Positions 7,712 through 15,864 of a DNA stretch of 64,000 nucleotides are shown piece after piece. A program made the translations under genes and the position numbers. This DNA is from an uncultured bacterium. Its GTDB lineage: Bacteria > Bacteroidota > Bacteroidia > Bacteroidales > Bacteroidaceae. Location of the stretch: positions 1 to 64,000 of the forward strand of contig CAJMSE010000004.1 of assembly GCA_905216025.1 (NCBI GenBank), given 5' to 3'. Position 1 is the stretch's first letter. Each line of letters begins with the position of its first letter. The notes below the pieces were generated by a model. That model was given only the letters and a program-made list of their open reading frames with translations. It was not told the origin of the DNA and searched no databases.

Positions 7712-8466
7712 AACGTAAGATAGCACGGCTGCTCACGGCCGCACTGCTTGCCCTGCCCTCGGCGGCAGCGGGAAGCGGCCTGACGGACAGCCTCAACTAC
7801 AACGTGAGGCTGGGCTACAACATCGGCGGCACGGCGCCAATAGGCATTCCGGCATCCATCCGGGGCATGAACAAGTATGACCCGCAGTCTAACCTCTCGT
7901 TCGGATTCGACGTGTGGAAAGACATCCGCGGGCCATGGGGCCTCATGACGGGACTTCATCTCGAGAACAAGGGCATGATGGTGGACGCCTCGGTGAAGAG
8001 TTACAAGATGAAGATAGTGCGCGGCGGGCAATCGCTCGAAGGCGTATTCACGGGCAACAACGTCGTCGACGTAGAGCAGTGGCTGCTGACCGTGCCCCTG
8101 TTAGGCACGTATGCCGTCACGGGCAACCTGCGCGTGAAGTTCGGCCCTTACCTCTCTTACGTGCTCTCACGCAAGTTCGAGGGATATGCCTACGACGGCT
8201 ACCTTCGCGTGGGCGACCCCACGGGCGACCGTGTGGACATCGGCAGCGACGAGCACACCCGCGGCACATACGACTTCTCCAACGACATGCGCCGCCTTCA
8301 GTTCGGCATCGACCTCGGCGCCGACTGGTATCTGAACCGCCGCTGGGGCGTGTATGCAGACCTCTCGTGGGGGCTCACGGGCATACACAAAAGCAGCTTC
8401 GACACGATAGAGCAGACTCTGTATCCCATCTACGGGACTCTTGGAGTCACATATAAACTTAAATAA
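7708..8466 (+). CDS. Outer-membrane beta-barrel protein (porin-family/PorT-like fold)
   Basis: 252 residues from the ATG at 7708, which overlaps the stop of the PCMD gene. It has a signal peptide (KRKIARLLTAALLALPSAAAG) followed by alternating hydrophobic strands typical of an 8-10 strand barrel: VRLGYNIGG, LMTGLHLENKGM, VKFGPYLSYVLS, LQFGIDLGADWYLN, ending YGTLGVTYKLK with a polar/aromatic terminal strand. This fits the outer-membrane protein beta-barrel family (PF13568 type). It probably sits in the outer membrane beside the PCMD lipoprotein; ligand unknown. Confidence 0.78.
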   Translation: MKRKIARLLTAALLALPSAAAGSGLTDSLNYNVRLGYNIGGTAPIGIPASIRGMNKYDPQSNLSFGFDVWKDIRGPWGLMTGLHLENKGMMVDASVKSYKMKIVRGGQSLEGVFTGNNVVDVEQWLLTVPLLGTYAVTGNLRVKFGPYLSYVLSRKFEGYAYDGYLRVGDPTGDRVDIGSDEHTRGTYDFSNDMRRLQFGIDLGADWYLNRRWGVYADLSWGLTGIHKSSFDTIEQTLYPIYGTLGVTYKLK

Positions 8467-8484
8467 AAACAGAAAGGAAAGAGC

Positions 8485-10085
8485 ATGAAGAAAATTTTAC
8501 GCTTATCTCACTGTTCGCAGCAGCCGCAACGGCAAGTGCTGCCGACTACACAGACAGGCTGGAGGTCACCGTCAACGGAGTGAAGAGCATCCAGCAGTCA
8601 ACAATCTCCGTCGACAAGCAGAGCGACGGTAAGTACACACTGAAGCTGAACAACTTTATCCTGAACGCAGGAGCCCAGGTGATGCCGGTGGGAAACATCG
8701 TGCTGACAGACGTCGAGGGAACCGAAAAGGATGGCCTGACGGCCATGAAGACCGAACAGGAAATATTCATCACAGAGGGAGACCTGCCCGGAATACCTAT
8801 GTGGATAGGCCCTGGACTCAAGAACGTGCCCGTGAACATGACGGCAGAGATAAGGGGCGAGAAGCTCTACACGGTGATAAACATAGACATGGAGAAGACT
8901 CTCCACCAAGTGATAAAGGTGGTTTTCGGAAACGGCGGATACCAGATCGGCAACTCAGACTTCGAGAGTTTCCACACCGCGACAGTGTCAAGCCCCGCAG
9001 ACCCTAACTTCCCGGATGAGGAACCGAACACCGCATCGAGCGATGAGCCCGACTACTGGCACTCGTTCATGAGCGCTTCGGGAAATCCGGCACTCATCTA
9101 TCTCGCCGGATACACGCCGCACACATTCATCAGCGACGTGGTGCGCCCCGGCACACAGGGCGCGAAGAGCGTGCTCCTCACATCGTCGGACATGGGCTTC
9201 TTCGGCGTTGCCAACGGCACCATAACGACGGGAAGGATTAACACCGGCTCAATGATTGCGGCAGATTTGGCCAACCACTCATGGAGCTCGGTAGACTCTG
9301 TTGGCACCGATGCCACGGGCGCCCCGTTCTACTCGGCGATGAACGGCATGCCCGACAGCCTCTCGGTATGGGTGAAGTTCAAGCAGCTCACGCCTAAAGA
9401 GGATGCGCCCTACGCCACCATCAAGGCCGTGATAACAGACGGCAGCTACTATCAGGACCCCGAAGACAAGGAGTATGACAACATCGTGGCAAAGGCAACA
9501 AACAACACTATCGAGAGCAACGGCTTCGAATGGCAACGCCTCTCCATACCTTTCATATATGAGGCTGACAAGAACAACGGCGCCGTCATCCCCGACCCGA
9601 AGGTGATACACGTGACCATCTCCACCAATGCTGAACCCGGCAAGGGCAGCACCGACTCGCTATACGTCGACGACCTGCAGCTCATATACAACTGCGAGCT
9701 CACCGGAATAGCCGTCAAGGACGGTTTCGTAAGCGAAATCAAGGATGTGATGGACTTCGATGCAACCGGCATGGGCGAGATTAAGGACGAGTATATCAAG
9801 GCTCAGGTGGCCGGACGCGGCACGAAGGTGGAGAAGGAGACCGTGCTCACGGAGAGCGGAATGACGGTCAAGTTCACCCTGACCTCGGGCGACCTGCAGA
9901 CAAAGAAGGTATACACGCTCAACATCAAGGGCACCACGACCGGCATTTCATCGGTCAACGGCAAGGCCGGCGCTGCTAAGACAGCCTATGACCTCAATGG
10001 CCGGAAGGTCAGCAAGATGGAGAACGGCAAGGTATACATCGTCAAGGATGCTGCCGGAAAGACAAGAAAGACTTTAGGAAAATAA
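8485..10085 (+). pseudogene. Secreted calycin-like/PCMD-like protein gene with a frameshift in the signal peptide
   Basis: The intact frame runs from 8490 to 10085 and is coding throughout, but the only well-placed ATG (8485, after an AGAAAGGAAAG ribosome site) is in another frame and would stop at 8581. Adding one T to the T4 run at 8495-8498 would restore a perfect signal peptide (MKKIFTLISLFAAAATASAA) joined to DYTDRLEVTV. As read, only an internal start such as GTG 8580 is available, yielding a 501-residue protein without export signal. The body has an N-terminal lipocalin/calycin-like beta domain (about 110 residues), a PCMD-like jelly roll, and a C-terminal tail YDLNGRKVSKMENGKVYIVK resembling type IX secretion sorting tails. 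It is either a real mutation or a sequencing error. Confidence 0.7.
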
Positions 10086-10090
10086 GCACA

Positions 10091-10110
10091 GGCCTTCCGG
10101 CCGGAAGGCC
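10091..10110. repeat. 20-bp perfect palindrome
   Basis: GGCCTTCCGG followed by its exact complement, 5 bp after the stop of the preceding plus-strand gene. It can form a 9-10 bp stem but lacks a U-tract. It may contribute to 3'-end formation together with the hairpin at 10151. Confidence 0.45.
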
Positions 10111-10150
10111 GGAAGCAGGCTGAAAGACAATAATAATACACGTAACGGAT

Positions 10151-10182
10151 GTTCGGGAGATGGCTGCGGCTATCTCCCGAAC
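10151..10182. terminator. Bidirectional terminator hairpin between convergent genes
   Basis: GTTCGGGAGAT (10151-10161) and ATCTCCCGAAC (10172-10182) form an 11-bp perfect stem with a 10-nt loop, followed on the plus strand by TTGTTT. The stem includes the last codons and stop of the minus-strand fdtB-like gene, so it would serve transcripts from both sides. Confidence 0.6.
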
Positions 10183-11378
10183 TTGTTTAGAAGGTCTATC
10201 ACCGTGGCGGCCTCGCTCTCTTCAAGCACCTGGCTGCACGGTATGCTGAGTTCCTCGCGGTGTATACGCTCCGTGACGGGCAGCTGCAGGTGGGCGAAGC
10301 GCTCATAGCACCGCTGGCGGTGAGGCGGTATCGGATAGTGGATTACGGTCTGCACGCCGTTCGCCGCGAGATAGCTCTGAAGCTCGTCGCGCCTGCCGCA
10401 CAACACGGGGAAGATGTGGAAGACGCTGCGGCGCCAGTATTCCATGTCGGGCAGGGTAAGCAGCGGGTTGTCTATCTCCTCGATATAGCGGCGCGCCAGG
10501 GTCCTGCGCACGGCATTGTCTGCATCGAGATGGCGCAGCTTCACCCGCAGCACGGCGGCCTGCAACTCATCGAGCCGGCTGTTACGGCCCTCATATCTGA
10601 AGACATACTTGCGCTCAGAGCCGTAGTTTGCCAGTGCCCTCACCATGGCGGCAAGCTCCTCATCGTCCGTGGTCACCGCCCCTGCATCGCCCAGCGCCCC
10701 GAGATTCTTTCCCGGATAGAAGCTGTGGCCTGCGGCATCGCCGAGCGAACCGGTCTTTTTGAATGACGAGTTTGGAATGACGAATGACGAATTGGCTGGC
10801 GCGGTGATAGCTGTGGGGGACTCTATATCCAACGCGTCAGCCAATTCGTCATTCGTCATTCCAAACTCGTCATTCGCCAGTCCGTGCGCCTGCGCGTTGT
10901 CTTCTATCAGCTTCAGACCGTGCCGGCGGCATATCTCGCCTATGCGGGCGGTGTATGCCAGGCGGCCGTAGAGGTGCACGATCATCACCGCGCGGGTGCG
11001 GGCAGTGATGGCCTGCTCTATCTGCGAGTCGTCTATCTGAAGGGTATGGATGTCCGGTTCCACGAACACGGGAACGAGATTGTTTTCCGTTATGGCAAGG
11101 ATGGAGGCAATATAGGTGTTCGCCGGCACGATGACCTCGTCGCCCTCGCGCATCACTCCCATATTGATATACGCCCGTAGAATGAGCGTCAGCGCATCAA
11201 GGCCGTTGCCACAGCCCACGCAGAAGCGCGTGCCGATATAGCTGGCATAGTCTGCCTCGAAGGCTGCCACGGCATCGCCCTGGAGATACCACCCGCTCTC
11301 TATCACCCCGCATGCTGCCTCGCGTATCTCGCCGGCATACATGGCGGTGACCTTTTTCAATTCAAGATACTTTATCAT
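10170..11378 (-). CDS. fdtB: DegT/DnrJ/EryC1/StrS aminotransferase, FdtB-like, with in-frame palindromic insert
   Basis: 402 residues from the ATG at 11378, whose ATGA overlaps the stop of the upstream gene; an in-frame ATG 9 bp earlier is less likely. PLP-dependent sugar aminotransferase with CVGCGNGLDALTLILRA near the N-terminus, the PLP-ring Asp in LIEDNAQAHG and the Schiff-base Lys in FYPGKNLGALGDAGAV. Next to an FdtA-like isomerase and RmlB, it probably aminates dTDP-3-keto-6-deoxyhexose to dTDP-3-amino-3,6-dideoxyhexose. Residues about 168-206 (signature NDEFGMTNDELA ... NSSFVIPNSSFK) are foreign to the family and are encoded by the inverted repeat at 10761-10875. The insert lies between the PLP Asp and Lys segments but preserves the frame. 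Symbol by analogy only. Confidence 0.85.
   Translation of the reverse strand: MIKYLELKKVTAMYAGEIREAACGVIESGWYLQGDAVAAFEADYASYIGTRFCVGCGNGLDALTLILRAYINMGVMREGDEVIVPANTYIASILAITENNLVPVFVEPDIHTLQIDDSQIEQAITARTRAVMIVHLYGRLAYTARIGEICRRHGLKLIEDNAQAHGLANDEFGMTNDELADALDIESPTAITAPANSSFVIPNSSFKKTGSLGDAAGHSFYPGKNLGALGDAGAVTTDDEELAAMVRALANYGSERKYVFRYEGRNSRLDELQAAVLRVKLRHLDADNAVRRTLARRYIEEIDNPLLTLPDMEYWRRSVFHIFPVLCGRRDELQSYLAANGVQTVIHYPIPPHRQRCYERFAHLQLPVTERIHREELSIPCSQVLEESEAATVIDLLNKFGR
10761..10875. repeat. Protein-coding palindromic element in the fdtB-like gene
   Basis: A 43-bp left arm (10761-10803) and a 43-bp right arm (10833-10875) are inverted copies with a single mismatch, separated by a 29-bp loop. 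Each arm contains GAATGACGAGTTTGGAATGA-type repeats. Read on the minus strand it is open and adds about 38 residues to the aminotransferase. Confidence 0.9.
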
Positions 11379-12316
11379 AGCGTCCATTCGTATGTATCAT
11401 AGCAAACGCCGCGGCCGCCGAACCCTTCTTTCTGATATATCAGCGACTCGTTGAGGCGGCGCCCCCCGTCTTCGGTCGACTTGCCGAAGTCAAAGTATTT
11501 ATAATCCGTGAAGTCGTGGTTGAGCACCCGGTCGTATATCGCGTCTATCGCTCCGAGGCGCTTTCCCTCCTCGCAGGCCGATATATACTGGGCGTGGACC
11601 ACCTGATTGGTGATGTATATGACCGTGCCGCCGAGCACCTCGCCGCCCCGGCAGGCGACGTAGAGGCGTATGTTGCGGGGAAATCGGGCCATGAGCAGCC
11701 TCATCTCGGATGCCGTATGCACGGGATGCGCGCCGTAACGGCACGACAGGTTGCCGTCGAGCACGCTCCAGAACTCGTCTATGCGGTCGGATGTCTCCAC
11801 GGTGATGTCGCGGTTGCGGGCCCTGCCCACGCCGCAGCGGCGGCTGTGGCTCCACCTCAGCGGCTGCTGCATGACGATGGCCGACGATATCTCACGCGCC
11901 ACAAGGCGTGCATCGCAGCAGCGGAACATGGCGTACAGGTCTTCCTCGGCCGGCACGCGGTGGTATATCCACGGCACGGCCTTATAGCGCACGCGGCTGA
12001 ACCCGTTGGCCTTCAGCCACGCGTTCAGCTCTCCGAACAGTGCTGTCACGGCCGCGGCCGTGGCATCGCAGCCTGTTATCAGTCCGCCGTAGGTCAGTCC
12101 GCCGTGCGAGCAGAACAGTCCGCCAGGTGCCGCATTGCCCGGAAGCAGCGCCATAAGGGCGCCGTCGCGGTATATCATCAGCGAGCAGTCGGCAAAGCGG
12201 TCGGCATGATAGTCCATGTAGTTGCGGTCGAAGAGGAAAGTACCGTTCTTCGAACCGGCAACAAAGGCATTCCACTCCGCCGCCCCGGCCGCATCGTATC
12301 GTCTTATCTCGAACAT
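11375..12316 (-). CDS. FemAB/GNAT-type acyltransferase in the dTDP-sugar cluster
   Basis: 313 residues starting MFEIRRYDAAGAAEWNAFV, a frequent opening of the GNAT-like acetyltransferase family with a FemAB-type double fold (PF13480 type). The N-terminal half carries LMALLPGNAAPGGLFCSHGGLTYGG and the C-terminal half YVACRGGEVLGGTVIYITNQVVHAQYISA, then DYKYFDFGKSTEDGGRRLNESLIYQKEGFG. It overlaps fdtA by 13 bp and fdtB by 4 bp. By context it may N-acylate the 3-amino sugar made by FdtB, a step otherwise done by a hexapeptide transferase (FdtC) that is absent here. That role is an inference. Confidence 0.75.
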   Translation of the reverse strand: MFEIRRYDAAGAAEWNAFVAGSKNGTFLFDRNYMDYHADRFADCSLMIYRDGALMALLPGNAAPGGLFCSHGGLTYGGLITGCDATAAAVTALFGELNAWLKANGFSRVRYKAVPWIYHRVPAEEDLYAMFRCCDARLVAREISSAIVMQQPLRWSHSRRCGVGRARNRDITVETSDRIDEFWSVLDGNLSCRYGAHPVHTASEMRLLMARFPRNIRLYVACRGGEVLGGTVIYITNQVVHAQYISACEEGKRLGAIDAIYDRVLNHDFTDYKYFDFGKSTEDGGRRLNESLIYQKEGFGGRGVCYDTYEWTL

Positions 12317-12717
12317 GTGACGTATTCTCCGAGGAAGTCTTCGTAGTCGCGTATATAATCCGCTTCCTCAAACGGATCGGAAGCAAGCACCAGGCACACG
12401 GCTCCCGACGAGAAATCGTCGAGCGTGCGCCAGATGCCTGTTTCTACAAGTAATCCCTGATAGGGATGATTCAGAAGATAGGTCTTCCGGCCGTGACCGT
12501 CGTCGAGAGTGACGTGAAAACTGCCGCTGACGGCGATGATGAACTCACGGCAATGGCGGTGAGCATGGCCTCCGCGGCTCTCTCCCGACGGCACGTCATA
12601 GACCCAGTACACGCGTGACACGCCGAAAGGGACGTTCTTCTGTCCCTCGGCGACGGTCAGGTTTCCGCGCGGATCTATTATCTTCGGAAGCTCTATAATC
12701 TGTCCTAATTCTTTCAT
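12304..12717 (-). CDS. fdtA: FdtA/QdtA-type dTDP-4-keto-6-deoxyglucose 3,4-isomerase (cupin)
   Basis: 137 residues, a small one-domain cupin. Typical features are the start IIELPKIIDPRGNLTVAEGQKNVPF, the VYWVYDVPSGESRGGHAHR segment with catalytic His, FIIAVSGSFHVTLDDG, and the end DPFEEADYIRDYEDFL. These enzymes convert dTDP-4-keto-6-deoxyglucose to the 3-keto isomer that an FdtB-type aminotransferase uses. It lies 9 bp after purT and overlaps the next gene by 13 bp. FdtA and QdtA differ in the C4 epimer formed; sequence reading cannot separate them. Confidence 0.88.
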   Translation of the reverse strand: MKELGQIIELPKIIDPRGNLTVAEGQKNVPFGVSRVYWVYDVPSGESRGGHAHRHCREFIIAVSGSFHVTLDDGHGRKTYLLNHPYQGLLVETGIWRTLDDFSSGAVCLVLASDPFEEADYIRDYEDFLGEYVTCSR

Positions 12718-12726
12718 AGCCCAGTC

Positions 12727-13911
12727 TCAGTCCTTTTTCATGTAAGGATCTGTCCCTAAAACGGTTGCCGCCAGCCGCTTCGCCTTGTCGCGCAGGGCAT
12801 CCGTTCCGTCGGCCACCTCGCCGTAGCAGAGCACCACTCCCATGCGCCGGCCCACGTGGGCATCGGGCTTTCCGAATATGCGGATGCGGGTGCGGTCTTC
12901 CTTCAGCGCCTCGACGAAGTTGTATTCAAGCGGTTCTTCTGTCTCTTTCGGCGACAGCACGACGGCACTTGCACCGGCATGCTCAAGGTGGATGCCGGCT
13001 ATCGGCAGACCCATAACGGCACGGAAGTGCAGTTCAAACTCGCTCAGGTTGGTGGTATGGCCGAGCGTCACCATGCCCGTGTCGTGCGGACGGGGCGACA
13101 GTTCACTGAAGATAACCTCTCCCTGCTTCGTCAGGAAGAACTCCACACCCCAGATGCCGGCTCCCGTCAAGGCCTTCGTCACCTCGTCGGCCATGTGCTG
13201 CGCCTGCTTCAATGCCTCGTTGCTGATGGCATACGGCTGCCAGCTCTCGCGGTAGTCGCCGCCTTTCTGCACGTGTCCGATGGGCGGACAGAACAGCGTC
13301 GGGCCGTCTTTCTGCGTCACGGTGAGCAGCGTGAACTCCGATTCAAAGTCGATGAACTCCTCTATTATCACCTCCTTGACGTCTCCGCGGCTGCCCTCCA
13401 TGGCGTCCTTGAACGCCTGTTCCAGCTCGCCGTCGTTATGAACGTAGCTCTGTCCGTGACCCGACGACGACATGAGGGGCTTCACCACGCAGGGGAATCC
13501 TATCTCGTCGGCAGCCGTCTTGAACTCGTCGAACGTCTTTGCATAGAAATATCTGGCCGTGCGCAGCCCCAGTTCCCTTGATGCAAGGTCGCGGATGGCA
13601 CGGCGGTTCATCGTGTAGTTCACCGCCCTTGCACTCGGAACGACCTGTATTCCCTGCTTCTCGAAGTCGAAAAGGCGCTCCGTGCGGATGGCCTCAATCT
13701 CGGGAACGATGATGTCCGGGTTGTGCTTCGCCACCACGGCAGCCAGCGCATCGCCGTCGAGCATGCTGAAAATCTCACGCTCATCGGCCACCTGCATGGC
13801 CGGAGCGTTGTCGTAACGGTCGCAAGCAATCACGTACTGGCCTGCGCGCTTTGCCGCAATGACGAACTCCTTGCCAAGTTCGCCCGAGCCTAACAATAGT
13901 ATTTTCTTCAT
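12727..13911 (-). CDS. purT: Formate-dependent phosphoribosylglycinamide formyltransferase (PurT)
   Basis: 394 residues, the usual PurT length. An N-terminal Rossmann-like segment (KILLLGSGELGKEFVIAAKRAG) and an ATP-grasp core (FPCVVKPLMSSSGHGQSYV; GIWGVEFFLTKQGEVIFSELSPRPHDTGMVTL) are diagnostic. It makes formyl-GAR from GAR, formate and ATP in purine synthesis. It is unexpected inside a dTDP-amino-sugar operon (33 bp after rmlB, 9 bp before fdtA), and may simply hitch-hike. A distant role in formylating the amino sugar is conceivable, but nothing in the sequence separates it from ordinary PurT. Confidence 0.93.
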   Translation of the reverse strand: MKKILLLGSGELGKEFVIAAKRAGQYVIACDRYDNAPAMQVADEREIFSMLDGDALAAVVAKHNPDIIVPEIEAIRTERLFDFEKQGIQVVPSARAVNYTMNRRAIRDLASRELGLRTARYFYAKTFDEFKTAADEIGFPCVVKPLMSSSGHGQSYVHNDGELEQAFKDAMEGSRGDVKEVIIEEFIDFESEFTLLTVTQKDGPTLFCPPIGHVQKGGDYRESWQPYAISNEALKQAQHMADEVTKALTGAGIWGVEFFLTKQGEVIFSELSPRPHDTGMVTLGHTTNLSEFELHFRAVMGLPIAGIHLEHAGASAVVLSPKETEEPLEYNFVEALKEDRTRIRIFGKPDAHVGRRMGVVLCYGEVADGTDALRDKAKRLAATVLGTDPYMKKD

Positions 13912-13944
13912 TTATCTATCTTGTTTTACTTGTATCCTGTATGT

Positions 13945-15078
13945 TTATCTGCCGCTGTACATGCTCTCATAGTACTTCTCGTACTCGCCGCTCGTGATGT
14001 TGTCCATCCACTCCTGATTGTCAAGATACCAGCGAACAGTCTTCTCTATGCCCTCCTCGAATTGCAAACTGGGCTCCCATCCCAGCTCGCGTTGCAGCTT
14101 GGATGAGTCTATCGCGTAGCGCAGGTCGTGCCCGGCACGGTCTGTCACGTATGTTATCAGGTCCATATCCTCACCTTCCTTGCGGCCGAGCAGGCGGTCG
14201 ACGGTGTTGATGACCACCTTGATGATGTCAATGTTCTTCCATTCGTTGAAGCCGCCGATATTGTATGTGTCTGCAATCTTGCCCTTATGGAATATCACGT
14301 CGATGGCCCTTGCATGGTCTTCGACGTACAGCCAGTCGCGCACGTTCTCTCCCTTGCCGTAGACTGGCAGCGGCTTGCGGTGGCGTATGTTGTTGATGAA
14401 AAGCGGGATGAGCTTCTCCGGGAACTGATACGGGCCGTAGTTGTTCGAGCAGTTCGTCACCACGACGGGCATTCCATACGTGTCATGGAAGGCGCGGACA
14501 AAGTGGTCTGACGATGCTTTCGATGCCGAGTAAGGCGAATGAGGGTTGTATTTGGTGGTCTCGAGGAAGAACTTGTCGCCGTATGCCATGTGGTGCTCCG
14601 ACGACGAGGCCGTTGTGGTGAAGGGAGGCTCTATCCCTTCGGGGTGTGTCAGTTCGAGAGCGCCGTACACCTCGTCGGTAGAGATATGATAGAAGCGTTT
14701 GCCTTCATACTTTTCCGGCAGGCTCTCCCAGTATATCTTGGCGGCCTGAAGAAGCGAGAGAGTACCCATCACGTTTGTACGGGCGAATGTAAACGGATCT
14801 TTTATCGAGCGGTCTACATGACTTTCGGCTGCCAGATGGATGATGCCCGTCACGTTGTTTGTCTTCATCAGGTTGAGCATCAGGTCGAAATCACAGATGT
14901 CTGCCTTGACAAACTTGTAGTTGGGCTTGTCTTCTATGTCTTTAAGATTGGCAAGATTACCGGCGTATGTGAGTTTATCCACATTTATTATATTATACTC
15001 CGGATACTTGTTTACAAACAGCCTGACAACGTGGCTGCCGATAAAACCGGCTCCGCCGGTGATGATGATACTCTTCAT
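13945..15078 (-). CDS. rfbB: dTDP-glucose 4,6-dehydratase (RmlB)
   Basis: 377 residues from the ATG at 15078, chosen because it starts the Rossmann strand (MKSIIITGGAGFIGSHVVR); the 13-residue upstream extension overlaps the preceding gene and is unlikely. It is an extended SDR with NAD-binding GGAGFIG, the YGALELTHPEG insert, HISTDEVYG and the active-site YSASKASSDHF. It converts dTDP-glucose to dTDP-4-keto-6-deoxyglucose, the precursor for the fdtA/fdtB branch and for dTDP-rhamnose. It follows the small membrane-protein gene by 11 bp. Confidence 0.95.
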   Translation of the reverse strand: MKSIIITGGAGFIGSHVVRLFVNKYPEYNIINVDKLTYAGNLANLKDIEDKPNYKFVKADICDFDLMLNLMKTNNVTGIIHLAAESHVDRSIKDPFTFARTNVMGTLSLLQAAKIYWESLPEKYEGKRFYHISTDEVYGALELTHPEGIEPPFTTTASSSEHHMAYGDKFFLETTKYNPHSPYSASKASSDHFVRAFHDTYGMPVVVTNCSNNYGPYQFPEKLIPLFINNIRHRKPLPVYGKGENVRDWLYVEDHARAIDVIFHKGKIADTYNIGGFNEWKNIDIIKVVINTVDRLLGRKEGEDMDLITYVTDRAGHDLRYAIDSSKLQRELGWEPSLQFEEGIEKTVRWYLDNQEWMDNITSGEYEKYYESMYSGR

Positions 15079-15089
15079 ATTCTGTTGTT

Positions 15090-15284
15090 TTATTCTGTTT
15101 TCTTCTTTATGCTCCACCCTACAAGGCAGTAAAAAGCGTATGCCAGCAGGGCCGTGAGCACCTGTATGCCTATCTCTCCGGTATCGATGCCACCCTTGAA
15201 GATAAGGTCAAGCACCATGTTCACGACGAGAAAGACCACCACGAACAATACCGCGAAAGCGAGTTTTGAAGCTATTTTATTCAT
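15090..15284 (-). CDS. Small two-helix membrane protein
   Basis: 64 residues: a cytosolic start MNKIASK, a first transmembrane helix (LAFAVLFVVVFLVVNMVLDLIF), a short KGGIDTGEIG loop, a second helix (VLTALLAYAFYCLVGW) and a lysine-rich end SIKKKTE. No known family recognised. It is the first gene of the apparent dTDP-sugar transcript, 11 bp before rmlB. No TAnnTTTG element is evident in the 78 bp upstream. Confidence 0.65.
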   Translation of the reverse strand: MNKIASKLAFAVLFVVVFLVVNMVLDLIFKGGIDTGEIGIQVLTALLAYAFYCLVGWSIKKKTE

Positions 15285-15362
15285 AAATGCCTTATTAATG
15301 GTTTGCTATTATAAGTCTGCCGGACTGTATCCACAATCCCCCGGCAGGCCGTCAGGCACTCT

Positions 15363-15860
15363 TCATCCGTGCCCTCCTAATGTAATAACTTCACAATCGG
15401 TGAATTTATTGCCCTCGACGGTAAGTCTTACCACCGTCCTCTCCTTGTGCCAGCCCTGCAGGCCCGCAGCCCCGGGGTTGATATGGAGCAGGTTCAGCGT
15501 CTTGTCGTACTTCACTTTGAGTATGTGCGAGTGGCCGCTGATGAACAGCTGGGGCGGCGAGGCGTATATCTGACCGCGTATCGAGGCGTCGTAATTGCCG
15601 GGATAGCCGCCTATATGCTTCATCAGCACATCCACTTCCTCGCACTTCCACCGCAGTTTCTCGGGGTACATGAGGCGCAGGTCGCCGCCGTCGCAGTTGC
15701 CGCAGACGGCCCGCAGGGGGCGGAAGGCGGCAAGGCGCTCGGCCACATCGGTGGAGCCGATGTCGCCGGCATGCCATATCTCGTCGCACGGCTCGAAGTA
15801 CTTGATGTACCGTTCGTCCCAGTACGAGTGCGTATCGCTTATTATTCCTATCTTCTTCAT
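15363..15860 (-). CDS. YfcE/MJ0936-type metallophosphoesterase
   Basis: 165 residues from the ATG at 15858-15860; a 33-residue N-terminal extension into the upstream gene is rejected because MKKIGIISDTHSYWDERYIK is the natural start of the fold. The dinuclear metal motifs are present: GIISDTH, WHAGDIGS, VCGNCDG, MKHIGGYPG and SGHSHILKV. It belongs to the YfcE-like family of cytoplasmic phosphodiesterases active in vitro on bis-pNPP; physiological substrate unknown. It lies 4 bp after the cytidylate-kinase-like gene in a three-gene operon with a MATE exporter. Confidence 0.9.
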   Translation of the reverse strand: MKKIGIISDTHSYWDERYIKYFEPCDEIWHAGDIGSTDVAERLAAFRPLRAVCGNCDGGDLRLMYPEKLRWKCEEVDVLMKHIGGYPGNYDASIRGQIYASPPQLFISGHSHILKVKYDKTLNLLHINPGAAGLQGWHKERTVVRLTVEGNKFTDCEVITLGGHG

Positions 15861-15864
15861 CCGT

